A stretch of 58,090 bases of DNA from CAZMOK01 sp964567785 (GTDB lineage Bacteria; Bacteroidota; Bacteroidia; Bacteroidales; JAGOPY01), in the NCBI GenBank assembly GCA_964567785.1, contig CAZMOK010000013.1, positions 1 to 58,090 on the forward strand. Direction: 5' to 3'. Numbering within the stretch: the stretch's first letter is position 1; each line of letters begins with the position of its first letter. The translations under genes were made by a program, and so were the position numbers. Below the pieces are notes generated by a model. That model saw nothing but the letters and a program-made list of their open reading frames with translations. It was not told the DNA's origin and did no database searches. Positions 8,000-16,253 of this stretch are shown piece after piece.

Positions 8000-9744
8000 G
8001 CGAAGAAAGGACCATACCAACTCCCACAAGGGCTGATATTGTGACCTTCACCATACTGGTCGATGGAACTGCATTGCCCAGGGAGATCAGTTTGCTCGGG
8101 ATCTACATAATCAAAGAGGTCAACAGGATCCCTTATGCCAGAGTGATTGTGAGGGATGGGGATGCTGCCGCTGAGGATTTCCCGGTGAGCAACGAGGATT
8201 ACTTCGTTCCCGGTAATGAGATCGAGATCAAGCTTGGGTACCGTTCTGATGAAAAAACGGTTTTCAAGGGAATTATCGTAAGGCATAATATCAGTGTAAA
8301 ACGCAACAGGCCGCCCCGGCTCGAGATCGAATGCAAGGATAAAGCATTCAGGACTACCCTAAACAGGAAGAACAAGTATTTCCATGAAATGAAAGACAGT
8401 GACGTTTTTGATGAGATACTGGGTGACTACCAGCTTGAAAAGGACCTTGAGGCAACTTCCTACACCCACCCCAAACTGGTCCAGTACAATGTCACCGACT
8501 GGGACTTCATTGTTACACGTGCCGAGGCTGCCGGCCAGGTTGTGCTGGCTGATGACGGCAAGATCACCGTAAAAGCACCGGCTACTTCCGATAACCCGGT
8601 GCTTTCACTGACATACGGGGCCAATATACTTGAACTTGAAGCCGACATGGATGCCGAAAGGCAGCATGCCGAACTGCGGTCTTTCTCATGGAGCCCGGCC
8701 AACCAGGAGCTCAGCGAGGGTGAAGCAGGTGACCCGGGAATCGATGAGCCGGGAGACCTTTCGGGTGAGGAACTGTCTGAAGTAGGTACTTCCGATGCCA
8801 TCAATTACAGCCATGCAGGGGAAAGGGCGGAAGAAGAGCTTATTGCCTGGTCGGAGTCGGGAATGCTCCGCAACAGGCTTTCCAGGATAATAGGCAGGGT
8901 TGCCTTCCAGGGATTCGCCGATGTGAGGACCGGCAGTGTGATAGAACTTAACGGTATTGGGAACCGCTTCAATGGAAAATATTACGTGGCATCAGTCGTG
9001 CACGAGGTGTCGGGAGGCAACTGGACCACCAATGTGCAATTCGGGCTTTCCGATAAATGGTTCTCCGGATCGGTGAAAACGGCCCCGCCAAAAGCCTCCG
9101 GACTGATACCCCCGGTAAACGGGTTGCATGTGGGAATAGCCACAGCTCTCCAGGATGACCCTGACGGCGAATACAGGGTGAAGGTGAGAGTGCCGGTAAT
9201 CGACAGCGAAGACGAGGGCATCTGGGCCAGGATCGCAACGCTTGATGCCGGCGACAACCGCGGCACTTTTTTCCGTCCCGAAATAGACGACGAGGTGATC
9301 GTGGGTTTCCTTAACGACGACCCGAGGGATGCGGTTATCCTCGGAATGGTGCACAGCAGCGCCAAACCGTCGCCACTTGAGCCATCCGATGACAATCATG
9401 AAAAAGGCTATGTGAGCAGGGAGGAAATGAAACTGATCTTCAATGATGAGGACAACATCATCACAGTTGAAACCCCTAATGGAAATAAGGTTGAACTGTC
9501 TGAATCGGAAGGGGGGATCCTTATCGAAGACGAAAACGGGAACAAGATCGAGATGACCAGTTCGGGGATCGCCATGGATTCACCGGGTGATCTTGAATTG
9601 AAGGCAACAGGAGATGTAAATATTGAGGGCACCAATGTGAATATTAAAGCCAATGCCAATTTCAAGGCCGAAGGGTCGGCCGGCTCGGAGGTGTCTTCAT
9701 CAGCGATAATGACAGTTAAAGGAAGTTTGGTACAGATAAACTAA
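7996..9744 (+). CDS. VgrG-like central spike/hub protein (Afp8-like)
   Basis: A 582-aa spike protein combining gp27-like and gp5-like parts. Residues ~1-365 are the hub (ISLLGIYIIKEVNRIPYARVIVRDGD, IEIKLGYRSDEKTVFKGIIVRH, LSDKWFSG). Residues ~370-470 are the OB-fold (LHVGIATALQDDPDGEYRVKVRVP, GIWARI, PEIDDEVIVGFLNDDPRDAVILG). The last ~80 residues form a repetitive beta-helix needle of Asn/Gly/Val-rich repeats. Trimers cap the tube and carry the PAAR tip encoded by the next gene. The OB-to-needle region shows no lysozyme domain, unlike T4 gp5. The PAAR gene starts 7 bp downstream. Confidence 0.95.
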   Translation: MSEERTIPTPTRADIVTFTILVDGTALPREISLLGIYIIKEVNRIPYARVIVRDGDAAAEDFPVSNEDYFVPGNEIEIKLGYRSDEKTVFKGIIVRHNISVKRNRPPRLEIECKDKAFRTTLNRKNKYFHEMKDSDVFDEILGDYQLEKDLEATSYTHPKLVQYNVTDWDFIVTRAEAAGQVVLADDGKITVKAPATSDNPVLSLTYGANILELEADMDAERQHAELRSFSWSPANQELSEGEAGDPGIDEPGDLSGEELSEVGTSDAINYSHAGERAEEELIAWSESGMLRNRLSRIIGRVAFQGFADVRTGSVIELNGIGNRFNGKYYVASVVHEVSGGNWTTNVQFGLSDKWFSGSVKTAPPKASGLIPPVNGLHVGIATALQDDPDGEYRVKVRVPVIDSEDEGIWARIATLDAGDNRGTFFRPEIDDEVIVGFLNDDPRDAVILGMVHSSAKPSPLEPSDDNHEKGYVSREEMKLIFNDEDNIITVETPNGNKVELSESEGGILIEDENGNKIEMTSSGIAMDSPGDLELKATGDVNIEGTNVNIKANANFKAEGSAGSEVSSSAIMTVKGSLVQIN

Positions 9745-9751
9745 GAAAGAT

Positions 9752-10039
9752 ATGCCACCAGCAGCAAGAGCAGGAGATATGCATGTATGCCCGATGGTTA
9801 CGGGAACGGTACCCCATGTGGGCGGTCCGGTAATGCCACCGGGCGAGCCGACGGTGCTGATCGCGGGAATGCCCGCGGCAAGGGTGGGCGATATGGCCAC
9901 CTGCACCGGCCCGCCCGATACCATTGTGGCCGGTTCGGGAACAGTGCTGATCGGCGGGATGCCGGCAGCCAGGCTGGGCGACCCGACAGCCCACGGCGGC
10001 TCCATTCTGATAGGCGAACCAACAGTATTGATAGGATAG
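9752..10039 (+). CDS. PAAR-domain spike-tip protein (Afp10-like)
   Basis: A 95-aa single-domain PAAR protein. It has the recurring PAAR motif (MPPAARAGD, GMPAARVGD, GMPAARLGD), the metal-ligand candidates His and Cys in MHVCP and MATCTGP, and Gly/Pro-rich turns. PAAR proteins cap the trimeric spike with a sharp cone. It has no C-terminal toxin extension, so it is a bare tip. In PVC/Afp the PAAR gene follows gp25; here it precedes it. Confidence 0.93.
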   Translation: MPPAARAGDMHVCPMVTGTVPHVGGPVMPPGEPTVLIAGMPAARVGDMATCTGPPDTIVAGSGTVLIGGMPAARLGDPTAHGGSILIGEPTVLIG

Positions 10040-10046
10040 GTTACTT

Positions 10047-10475
10047 ATGAGCAACGAAAAAGAATATAATAAGTCATTCCTTGGCACCGGCTGGGATTTC
10101 CCGCCCAGGTTCAGGAAATCCACGGGCAGCGTGGCAATGACGTCCGACCAGGAAGATATTGAGAAAAGCCTCGAAATCCTCCTTTCAACAAGGCTCGGAG
10201 AAAGGATCATGCGGCCTGACTACGGGTGTGACCTCACACACATGTTATTCGAGCCTTTGTCGGCATCAGTGAAAGCCTACATAAAGAACCTGGTCGAAAA
10301 CGCCATACTGATGCACGAACCCAGGATAGTGCTGAAGAAAGTGGAGCTTGAAAGCGACAAGGACCAGCTTGGCCTGGTGAATATCCTGGTGGAATACGTG
10401 ATATCATCAACCAATTCAAGGAAAAATTATGTTTACCCCTTCTACCTTGAAGAAGGGTCTGAAATTAAGAAATGA
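10047..10475 (+). CDS. gp25-like baseplate wedge protein (Afp9-like)
   Basis: A 142-aa GPW/gp25 family protein. Signatures are GWDFPPRF near the N-terminus, SLEILLSTRLGERIMRPDYGCDL, the LFEPLS stretch and a C-terminal beta-hairpin. T4 gp25 is the wedge component that templates the first sheath ring, and the conserved EIRMRP-like segment is present here as ERIMRPD. Its last 4 bp overlap the following baseplate gene, which suggests translational coupling. Confidence 0.94.
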   Translation: MSNEKEYNKSFLGTGWDFPPRFRKSTGSVAMTSDQEDIEKSLEILLSTRLGERIMRPDYGCDLTHMLFEPLSASVKAYIKNLVENAILMHEPRIVLKKVELESDKDQLGLVNILVEYVISSTNSRKNYVYPFYLEEGSEIKK

Positions 10476-13400
10476 GTGACGGAGAAAACATAAAAAACCC
10501 TCTCAAGAGAGACGGCACAAGCCGGCCCGACAGGTTCCCGGCAGCACTTGACCCTTCTTCTGTCATGGTTGACGGAAAGACGGAAAAGCAACTCGTTGAA
10601 TTCACACACTCATTTGCAGCCCTGGTAAAGTACTACGGGCCCGGTAATATTGAAGACGGCGACTGGCAGCTCTTTTTCTCTAAACTGAAAGACCTGCTCG
10701 ATGGCAAAAAAACGATAGAAAAGGGCTACCTGGACCCACACCTCGGGTTGTTCAGGTCGTTCCTCCGCCTTTTCAGGATACACCAGCAAGAGATCAACAA
10801 AATACCCAAAAGGCACCTTGATTTCTTTTTTAAGGAGGTGCTCCAGTTTGCCAGGCAGGAAGCAGTGCCTGATTCTGCACACCTTACCTTCGAACTGGCC
10901 AAAAACACCAAACCGGTGCTGGTCCCGAAAGGGACACAACTGAAAGCAGGCAAGGATGACACGGGTGTGGAGATGATCTATGAACTGGATGAGGATGTCA
11001 TAGTCAACAAAGCGAAGGTTTCTAAGCTGATGTCGCTTTATGTTGATGAAGGCAACAACTCAACAGTCCATAAGGGTGACGTAGTGAATTCCCCCGACGG
11101 AAAAGGAGAGGAGGACCTTGACGAAAATGATCCCTCCTGGCCTGCTTTTGGCAGCGATGCCTTTGAAAAGGCCGACATCGGCTTTGCCCTGGCTTCACCG
11201 GTGTTATGGTTAAAGGAAGGGGACAGGACCATCGATGTGACTATTGAACTGCTGCCCGGTACAGGAACGACCATTCCTTCATCAGTACTCGATAATGCCT
11301 TCCGGGTTTACCTTAGTGGTGAAAAAGACTGGCTCGGGCCTTATTCGGTAACACCTTCCTACTCCATTTCGGGAGGAAAGGCAACACTCAGTTTTTCTAT
11401 CGACCTGAATGGTTCTGAAGATCCTGTTTCTTTTTACGATCCTGAGATCTACACCGACAATATCGGAACAGTTTATCCTGTAATGAAGGTATTGCTCAAC
11501 AAGGACGCCGATAAGTATATTTACGAGTACCTCAGGTCATCAGTAATACAAAGTGCAAAGATCAAGGCAACAGTTACAGGGATAAGCGACCTGACCGTGG
11601 AGAATGACCAGGGCACTGTGGATGCCTCAAAACCATTCATGCCTTTTGGCTCACGACCCCTTAAAGGTTCCTCTTTCCTGGTGGGATCTGAAGAGGCGTT
11701 TTCGAAGAAGCTGGATGACTTTACCCTCCACGCTGAATGGCAGGATGTCCCGTCCGGTGACATGGAAGACTACTATGGTTCCTTTTATACCGGTGACGAT
11801 GATAAATGGATGAACTATTCGCTGGGCTCCAATGCCTTTAAAGCGAAAATGTATTTCAGGAAAAAGGGCAGCACCATCGACGATAAGACTGTGAACCTGT
11901 TCAACACCACCAACAACACCTGGTCAACATCCTGGTCGATGGTCGATAACAGCCTTTTTGCCTTTGTGCTCCCGGTATACCAGTTGCAGCAGACTTATTA
12001 CTACAGCCAGAATTATCTTTTCAGCAACTCTTTTACCAATAAGCTGACCATGTACACCGGGCAGGGAATTATGCAGAATGCGCTTGCCTGGGTGGTAGCG
12101 CCCGTTGCTGACCAGAAACTGAAATCAGGCTATGTAAGGTTCGAACTGCTGCACGACTTCCTGCATAAAGACTATACGGAAAAATACACTAAAGCAGTGG
12201 CCCAGTTCCAGAACTGGGGCAGCGATGAGCTTAAACTACCTAAGGAGCCGTATACCCCTCTTATAAAGAACATTTCACTCGATTATGAAGCAACGTCTGA
12301 GTTCGACTTCTCCCTTGCGAGTCAGCAGGATTACATCTCGAAGGAGTTGGAACTACATCATATCGGTGCTTTTGGAAGCCGTGAAGTGCACGGATACCTG
12401 TCGAACAACCTTCCCGATACGGTGATTGCCCCGCTGACACTGTTGCCGGACCATTCAAATGCAGGTGAGCTTTATATTGGTATTGAAGATATTGAAACGG
12501 ACCAGTCGCTGAACCTGCTGGTACAGGTTGCCGACGGCAGCGCTGACCCTTTGGCTGATACAGAGCAGGTAACATGGAGTGTCCTCACAGATGAACACTG
12601 GTTACCGCTTGACAGCGACCACCTGCTGGCCGATAACACCAACGGTTTCCTGGAAAGCGGTATAGTGAAGATCCTGGTACCCGGCAAGGCTTCCCTGTCA
12701 TCCGACTGGCTACCCGATGGCTTCTTGTGGCTGAAAGCCTCGGTCAAAAACAATACAGAGGCTGTTTGCAAGCTGACAGGTATCCATGCCCAGGCAGGCA
12801 AAGCCACCTTCAAAGACCAGGGCAACGACCCGGCCCTCCTTAAGGAACCCCTGGAAGCAGAAACCATCAGCAAGTTTGTGAAGGCAATTGCGGGAATTAA
12901 AAAAGTGGTCCAGCCCTATGCTTCATTTGGCGGTGAAGTGAAGGAAAACGACAAGGATTATTATGTGAGGGTGAGTGAGCGGTTGAGGCACAAGTCGAGG
13001 GCCGTTACCATATATGATTACGAGAGGCTGATCCTTGAAAAATTCCCGAATATATACAAAGTTAAATGCCTCAACCATACTTCACCCACTTCCGAAATGG
13101 CCCCGGGCAACATCACCATTGTTGTTGTGCCCGACCTTACCAACCAGAATGCAGTGAACAAGCTGGAACCCCGGGTCAGTAAAGCCGTCCTCGAAAACGT
13201 TAAGAGCTATGTGGAAGAGTTCTCCACTGAAATGGCCGAAATACATACCCGGAACCCGGATTATGAAAAAATACGGCTCGATTTCAAGGTGAAATTCGGT
13301 AAAAGCTATGAATTCGGATACTATAAGAACCAGTTGAACGAAGACCTTATCGGTTACCTGTCGCCCTGGGCAACGGGTGCATCCACCCAGATCTCCTTTG

Positions 13401-13600
13401 GAGGCAAGATCCATAAATCGGTATTGCTGAAATTCATTGAAGAGCTCGAATATGTGGACTTCGTCACCGACTTTAAGATGCTCCACATCCAGGGAGGGGC
13501 GGGTGATAACGTTGATGTGGATGAGGCAATCGCAGGATCGGGTGATGCCATACTGGTCTCCCACGATCAACATATTATTAACAACTACCAGGAAAGCTGA
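10472..13600 (+). CDS. baseplate J-like wedge protein (Afp11-like)
   Basis: A 1042-aa large baseplate protein. The C-terminal ~250 residues show the baseplate-J/gp6 signature (YYVRVSERLRHKSRAVTIYDYERLILEKFPNIYKVKCLNH, then a beta-rich end with ALENV-type helices). The N-terminal ~160 residues are helical (LFRSFLRLFRIHQQEINKIPKRHLDFFF), followed by long beta-rich insertions and a domain with VKNNTEAVCKLTGIHAQAG. Together with the next gene it should form the wedge that triggers contraction. Length and position match Afp11-type proteins. Domain boundaries are estimates. Confidence 0.88.
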   Translation: MSDGENIKNPLKRDGTSRPDRFPAALDPSSVMVDGKTEKQLVEFTHSFAALVKYYGPGNIEDGDWQLFFSKLKDLLDGKKTIEKGYLDPHLGLFRSFLRLFRIHQQEINKIPKRHLDFFFKEVLQFARQEAVPDSAHLTFELAKNTKPVLVPKGTQLKAGKDDTGVEMIYELDEDVIVNKAKVSKLMSLYVDEGNNSTVHKGDVVNSPDGKGEEDLDENDPSWPAFGSDAFEKADIGFALASPVLWLKEGDRTIDVTIELLPGTGTTIPSSVLDNAFRVYLSGEKDWLGPYSVTPSYSISGGKATLSFSIDLNGSEDPVSFYDPEIYTDNIGTVYPVMKVLLNKDADKYIYEYLRSSVIQSAKIKATVTGISDLTVENDQGTVDASKPFMPFGSRPLKGSSFLVGSEEAFSKKLDDFTLHAEWQDVPSGDMEDYYGSFYTGDDDKWMNYSLGSNAFKAKMYFRKKGSTIDDKTVNLFNTTNNTWSTSWSMVDNSLFAFVLPVYQLQQTYYYSQNYLFSNSFTNKLTMYTGQGIMQNALAWVVAPVADQKLKSGYVRFELLHDFLHKDYTEKYTKAVAQFQNWGSDELKLPKEPYTPLIKNISLDYEATSEFDFSLASQQDYISKELELHHIGAFGSREVHGYLSNNLPDTVIAPLTLLPDHSNAGELYIGIEDIETDQSLNLLVQVADGSADPLADTEQVTWSVLTDEHWLPLDSDHLLADNTNGFLESGIVKILVPGKASLSSDWLPDGFLWLKASVKNNTEAVCKLTGIHAQAGKATFKDQGNDPALLKEPLEAETISKFVKAIAGIKKVVQPYASFGGEVKENDKDYYVRVSERLRHKSRAVTIYDYERLILEKFPNIYKVKCLNHTSPTSEMAPGNITIVVVPDLTNQNAVNKLEPRVSKAVLENVKSYVEEFSTEMAEIHTRNPDYEKIRLDFKVKFGKSYEFGYYKNQLNEDLIGYLSPWATGASTQISFGGKIHKSVLLKFIEELEYVDFVTDFKMLHIQGGAGDNVDVDEAIAGSGDAILVSHDQHIINNYQES

Positions 13601-13602
13601 TC

Positions 13603-16218
13603 ATGGAAAACAGTCTGACCATAAAGAAAGTGGACAAAAAGGCCGAATCGCCGCTGAACTATCATTACCTGCGGGAACTTGGCCTGAGGCATATAGAGGA
13701 ACTTTCGGGAAAGATCTGGACCGACTACAATTCGCACGATCCGGGGATCACGATCCATGAAGCCCTGAGCTTTGCCCTTACCGACCTTGCCTATCGCCTG
13801 AGCTTTCCGCTGGAAGATATACTTGCCGATGAGGAGGACAATCAGGCGGCAATGTTCTCACAGTTTTACACAGCCCTGCAGTTGCTTCCCACCAGGCCCG
13901 TTACCATAAACGATTACAGGAAACTGCTGATCGACATCCCGGGAATTAAGAATGCCTGGCTTGAACCTGCAGGCCCTGAAGTCATTCTTTACCTGAATAA
14001 AACAACCGGCAAGCTGGTATTTGATCCGCCTGCTGCTGATCCTTACGAAAAGGTCGAGTCTAAAGGGCTCTACAATGTCTTTATCGAATACGATGAAAAC
14101 CTTCCCACTTCATTGAACGATAAGGTGAAGGAAATGGTCTGGAAGAGGCTACACATGAACAGGAACCTTTGCGAAGATTTCAAATCGATAGAAACCGTTC
14201 CGGTGCAGGATTTTATCATCTGTGCTGAATTGGAGCTTTCGCCGGAGGCAAATGTTGAAAAGGTGGAAGCACAGTTTTACCATAAGGTCCAGAATTACCT
14301 GGCGCCCGGAGTGAAACCACATACCCTGGCCGAAATGCTTTCAATGGGGAAGAAAGTTGAGGAGATCTACAGCGGGCCATTGTACGTTACCAACGACATC
14401 CTTTTTACCCATGGGTTCATTGACGACGAAGAGCTGGAGCAATCGTCACTGAAAGAGAACGCCAGCCTTTCAGATATCATCAGGATAATAATGAATATCG
14501 AAGGGGTAAAGGCAGTTAAGGACATCATTCTGAAACCTGATGTGGAAAAACTCCCCGATGACTGGAACAAATGGCACGTGAAAATAAAGAAAGGCCACCA
14601 GGCAAAGTTGCAGGTAGAAACCAGCCGTATTGTCCATTATAAGGATCTGTTGCCCTTCAAAGCCAATGAGGCAAGGATGCTCGATGAATTGAAGAAGCTC
14701 AGGGAAGAGGAACAGTTACAGGAGAGCAAGACAAAGGTGGAAGACCTTCCAATGGTCTACGGGGAATTCATTGATCCGGGAGAATACCATTCCATTACAG
14801 CAGATTTCCCTATGAATTACGGGATAGGCGAGTACGGGCTTCCCGATAAGGCCGGAAAAGAACGTAATGCAAAGGCCAAACAGCTTAAAGGGTACCTTTT
14901 GTTTTATGATCAGCTCCTGGCAAACTATTTTGCACAGCTAGCCCACCTGAAAGATCTTTTCTCCTACGACGAAACGATCCGTAAAACTTATTTCTCTCAA
15001 ATTGTAGAGGGAATAAAGGATGGGGATGAGCTATTTTTTTCCCACGAAACGCTGGAAGAAGACCTTGAGGATATCAATGAAGACAATGAGACCTTTTATC
15101 CGAGGCGGAACAAGTTCCTCGATCACCTGCTGGCAAGGTTTAACGAACGTTTCAATGAGTATGCCCTGCTGATGTACTCCCTTTCGCAGGAAGAAGAGAC
15201 CAGGGACGACCTGATCTACGATAAGGCGCTCTTCCTGCAGGATTTTCCCGAACTCTCGAGGAACCGTTCAGGAGCATTTGACTATACCAACAAAAACGGA
15301 CTATGGGATACTTATAACGTATCTGGCCTGCAGCACAGGGTGGCCAGGTTGATGGGGATCTCGAACTATTCCAGGAGGAACCTTTCAAAGATCACATATG
15401 ATATTTATGAGGAAGAGGATGACGACAACATTACCGAGTACAGGTTCAGGGTGAAGGATAAGATGGCCGATAAGATCCTTATCAGCAGCAGTACAAGGTA
15501 CAAAAACAAGAACAAGGCAATAGCCGAGATGCGCCACGGGGTGCAGCTTGGCTTTGAATATGAGAATTACCAGAAGAAAGAGACCAGGGACGGGAGGCAT
15601 TATTTCAACCTGGTTGACCACACGGGTGAAGTGATTGCCAGGCGTATTGAATACTTTGAAACAGAAGATGAGCGGGACGAGGCCGTACGCTACCTGCGGC
15701 GCTTCCTCCTCGACAAATACAGCGGCGAAGGGATGTTTGTGGTTGAGCACCTGCTGCTAAGGCCCCGAGACAAAGGGGAGGGAGTAATGCCGGTTTGTGT
15801 GGATGCCGATAAAGAGGACTGCCCCAACAGCGACCCCTATTCATTCAGGATCAGTGTGATATTGCCTGCCTGGGAAAAAAGGTTTGCCGATATGCACTTC
15901 AGGCGTTTTTTTGAAAAAACGCTCAGGCTGGAAACACCCGCCCACATACTTCCGCGCATCTGCTGGATCAGTGAAGGGGATATGTCAGAACTGGAGGACA
16001 AATACAAAGCCTGGCTCATAGCCCATCAGAAGTACCCGAAAAATATCGCTGCTTACAGGAAAGCACTGAAGGAATTCATCAAGGTGCTCTCCGGCGTAAA
16101 GAATGTTTATCCTGAAGGCACGTTGCACGATTGCATCGAAGGGGCCGACGAAAACCCGATAATCCTGGGCAGCACTAACATAGGCAAATCAGGGATCAAT
16201 ATTGAGCCCGAAGCCTGA
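13603..16218 (+). CDS. second large baseplate wedge protein (Afp12-like)
   Basis: An 871-aa protein with a strongly conserved N-terminal motif, KIWTDYNSHDPGITIHEALSFALTDLAYR, that recurs in the second gp6/gp7-type baseplate protein of eCIS clusters. A dimerisation-type segment NDYRKLLIDIPGIKNAWLEP follows. The C-terminus carries AHILPRICWIS and a helical tail. It begins 2 bp after the first wedge gene and is followed by a 35-bp gap. It probably pairs with the Afp11-like protein to form the iris around the spike. No toxin or receptor-binding domain was seen. Confidence 0.85.
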   Translation: MENSLTIKKVDKKAESPLNYHYLRELGLRHIEELSGKIWTDYNSHDPGITIHEALSFALTDLAYRLSFPLEDILADEEDNQAAMFSQFYTALQLLPTRPVTINDYRKLLIDIPGIKNAWLEPAGPEVILYLNKTTGKLVFDPPAADPYEKVESKGLYNVFIEYDENLPTSLNDKVKEMVWKRLHMNRNLCEDFKSIETVPVQDFIICAELELSPEANVEKVEAQFYHKVQNYLAPGVKPHTLAEMLSMGKKVEEIYSGPLYVTNDILFTHGFIDDEELEQSSLKENASLSDIIRIIMNIEGVKAVKDIILKPDVEKLPDDWNKWHVKIKKGHQAKLQVETSRIVHYKDLLPFKANEARMLDELKKLREEEQLQESKTKVEDLPMVYGEFIDPGEYHSITADFPMNYGIGEYGLPDKAGKERNAKAKQLKGYLLFYDQLLANYFAQLAHLKDLFSYDETIRKTYFSQIVEGIKDGDELFFSHETLEEDLEDINEDNETFYPRRNKFLDHLLARFNERFNEYALLMYSLSQEEETRDDLIYDKALFLQDFPELSRNRSGAFDYTNKNGLWDTYNVSGLQHRVARLMGISNYSRRNLSKITYDIYEEEDDDNITEYRFRVKDKMADKILISSSTRYKNKNKAIAEMRHGVQLGFEYENYQKKETRDGRHYFNLVDHTGEVIARRIEYFETEDERDEAVRYLRRFLLDKYSGEGMFVVEHLLLRPRDKGEGVMPVCVDADKEDCPNSDPYSFRISVILPAWEKRFADMHFRRFFEKTLRLETPAHILPRICWISEGDMSELEDKYKAWLIAHQKYPKNIAAYRKALKEFIKVLSGVKNVYPEGTLHDCIEGADENPIILGSTNIGKSGINIEPEA

Positions 16219-16253
16219 AAGAAATAATTGTTTGATAATAAAGGTTTGAAGCC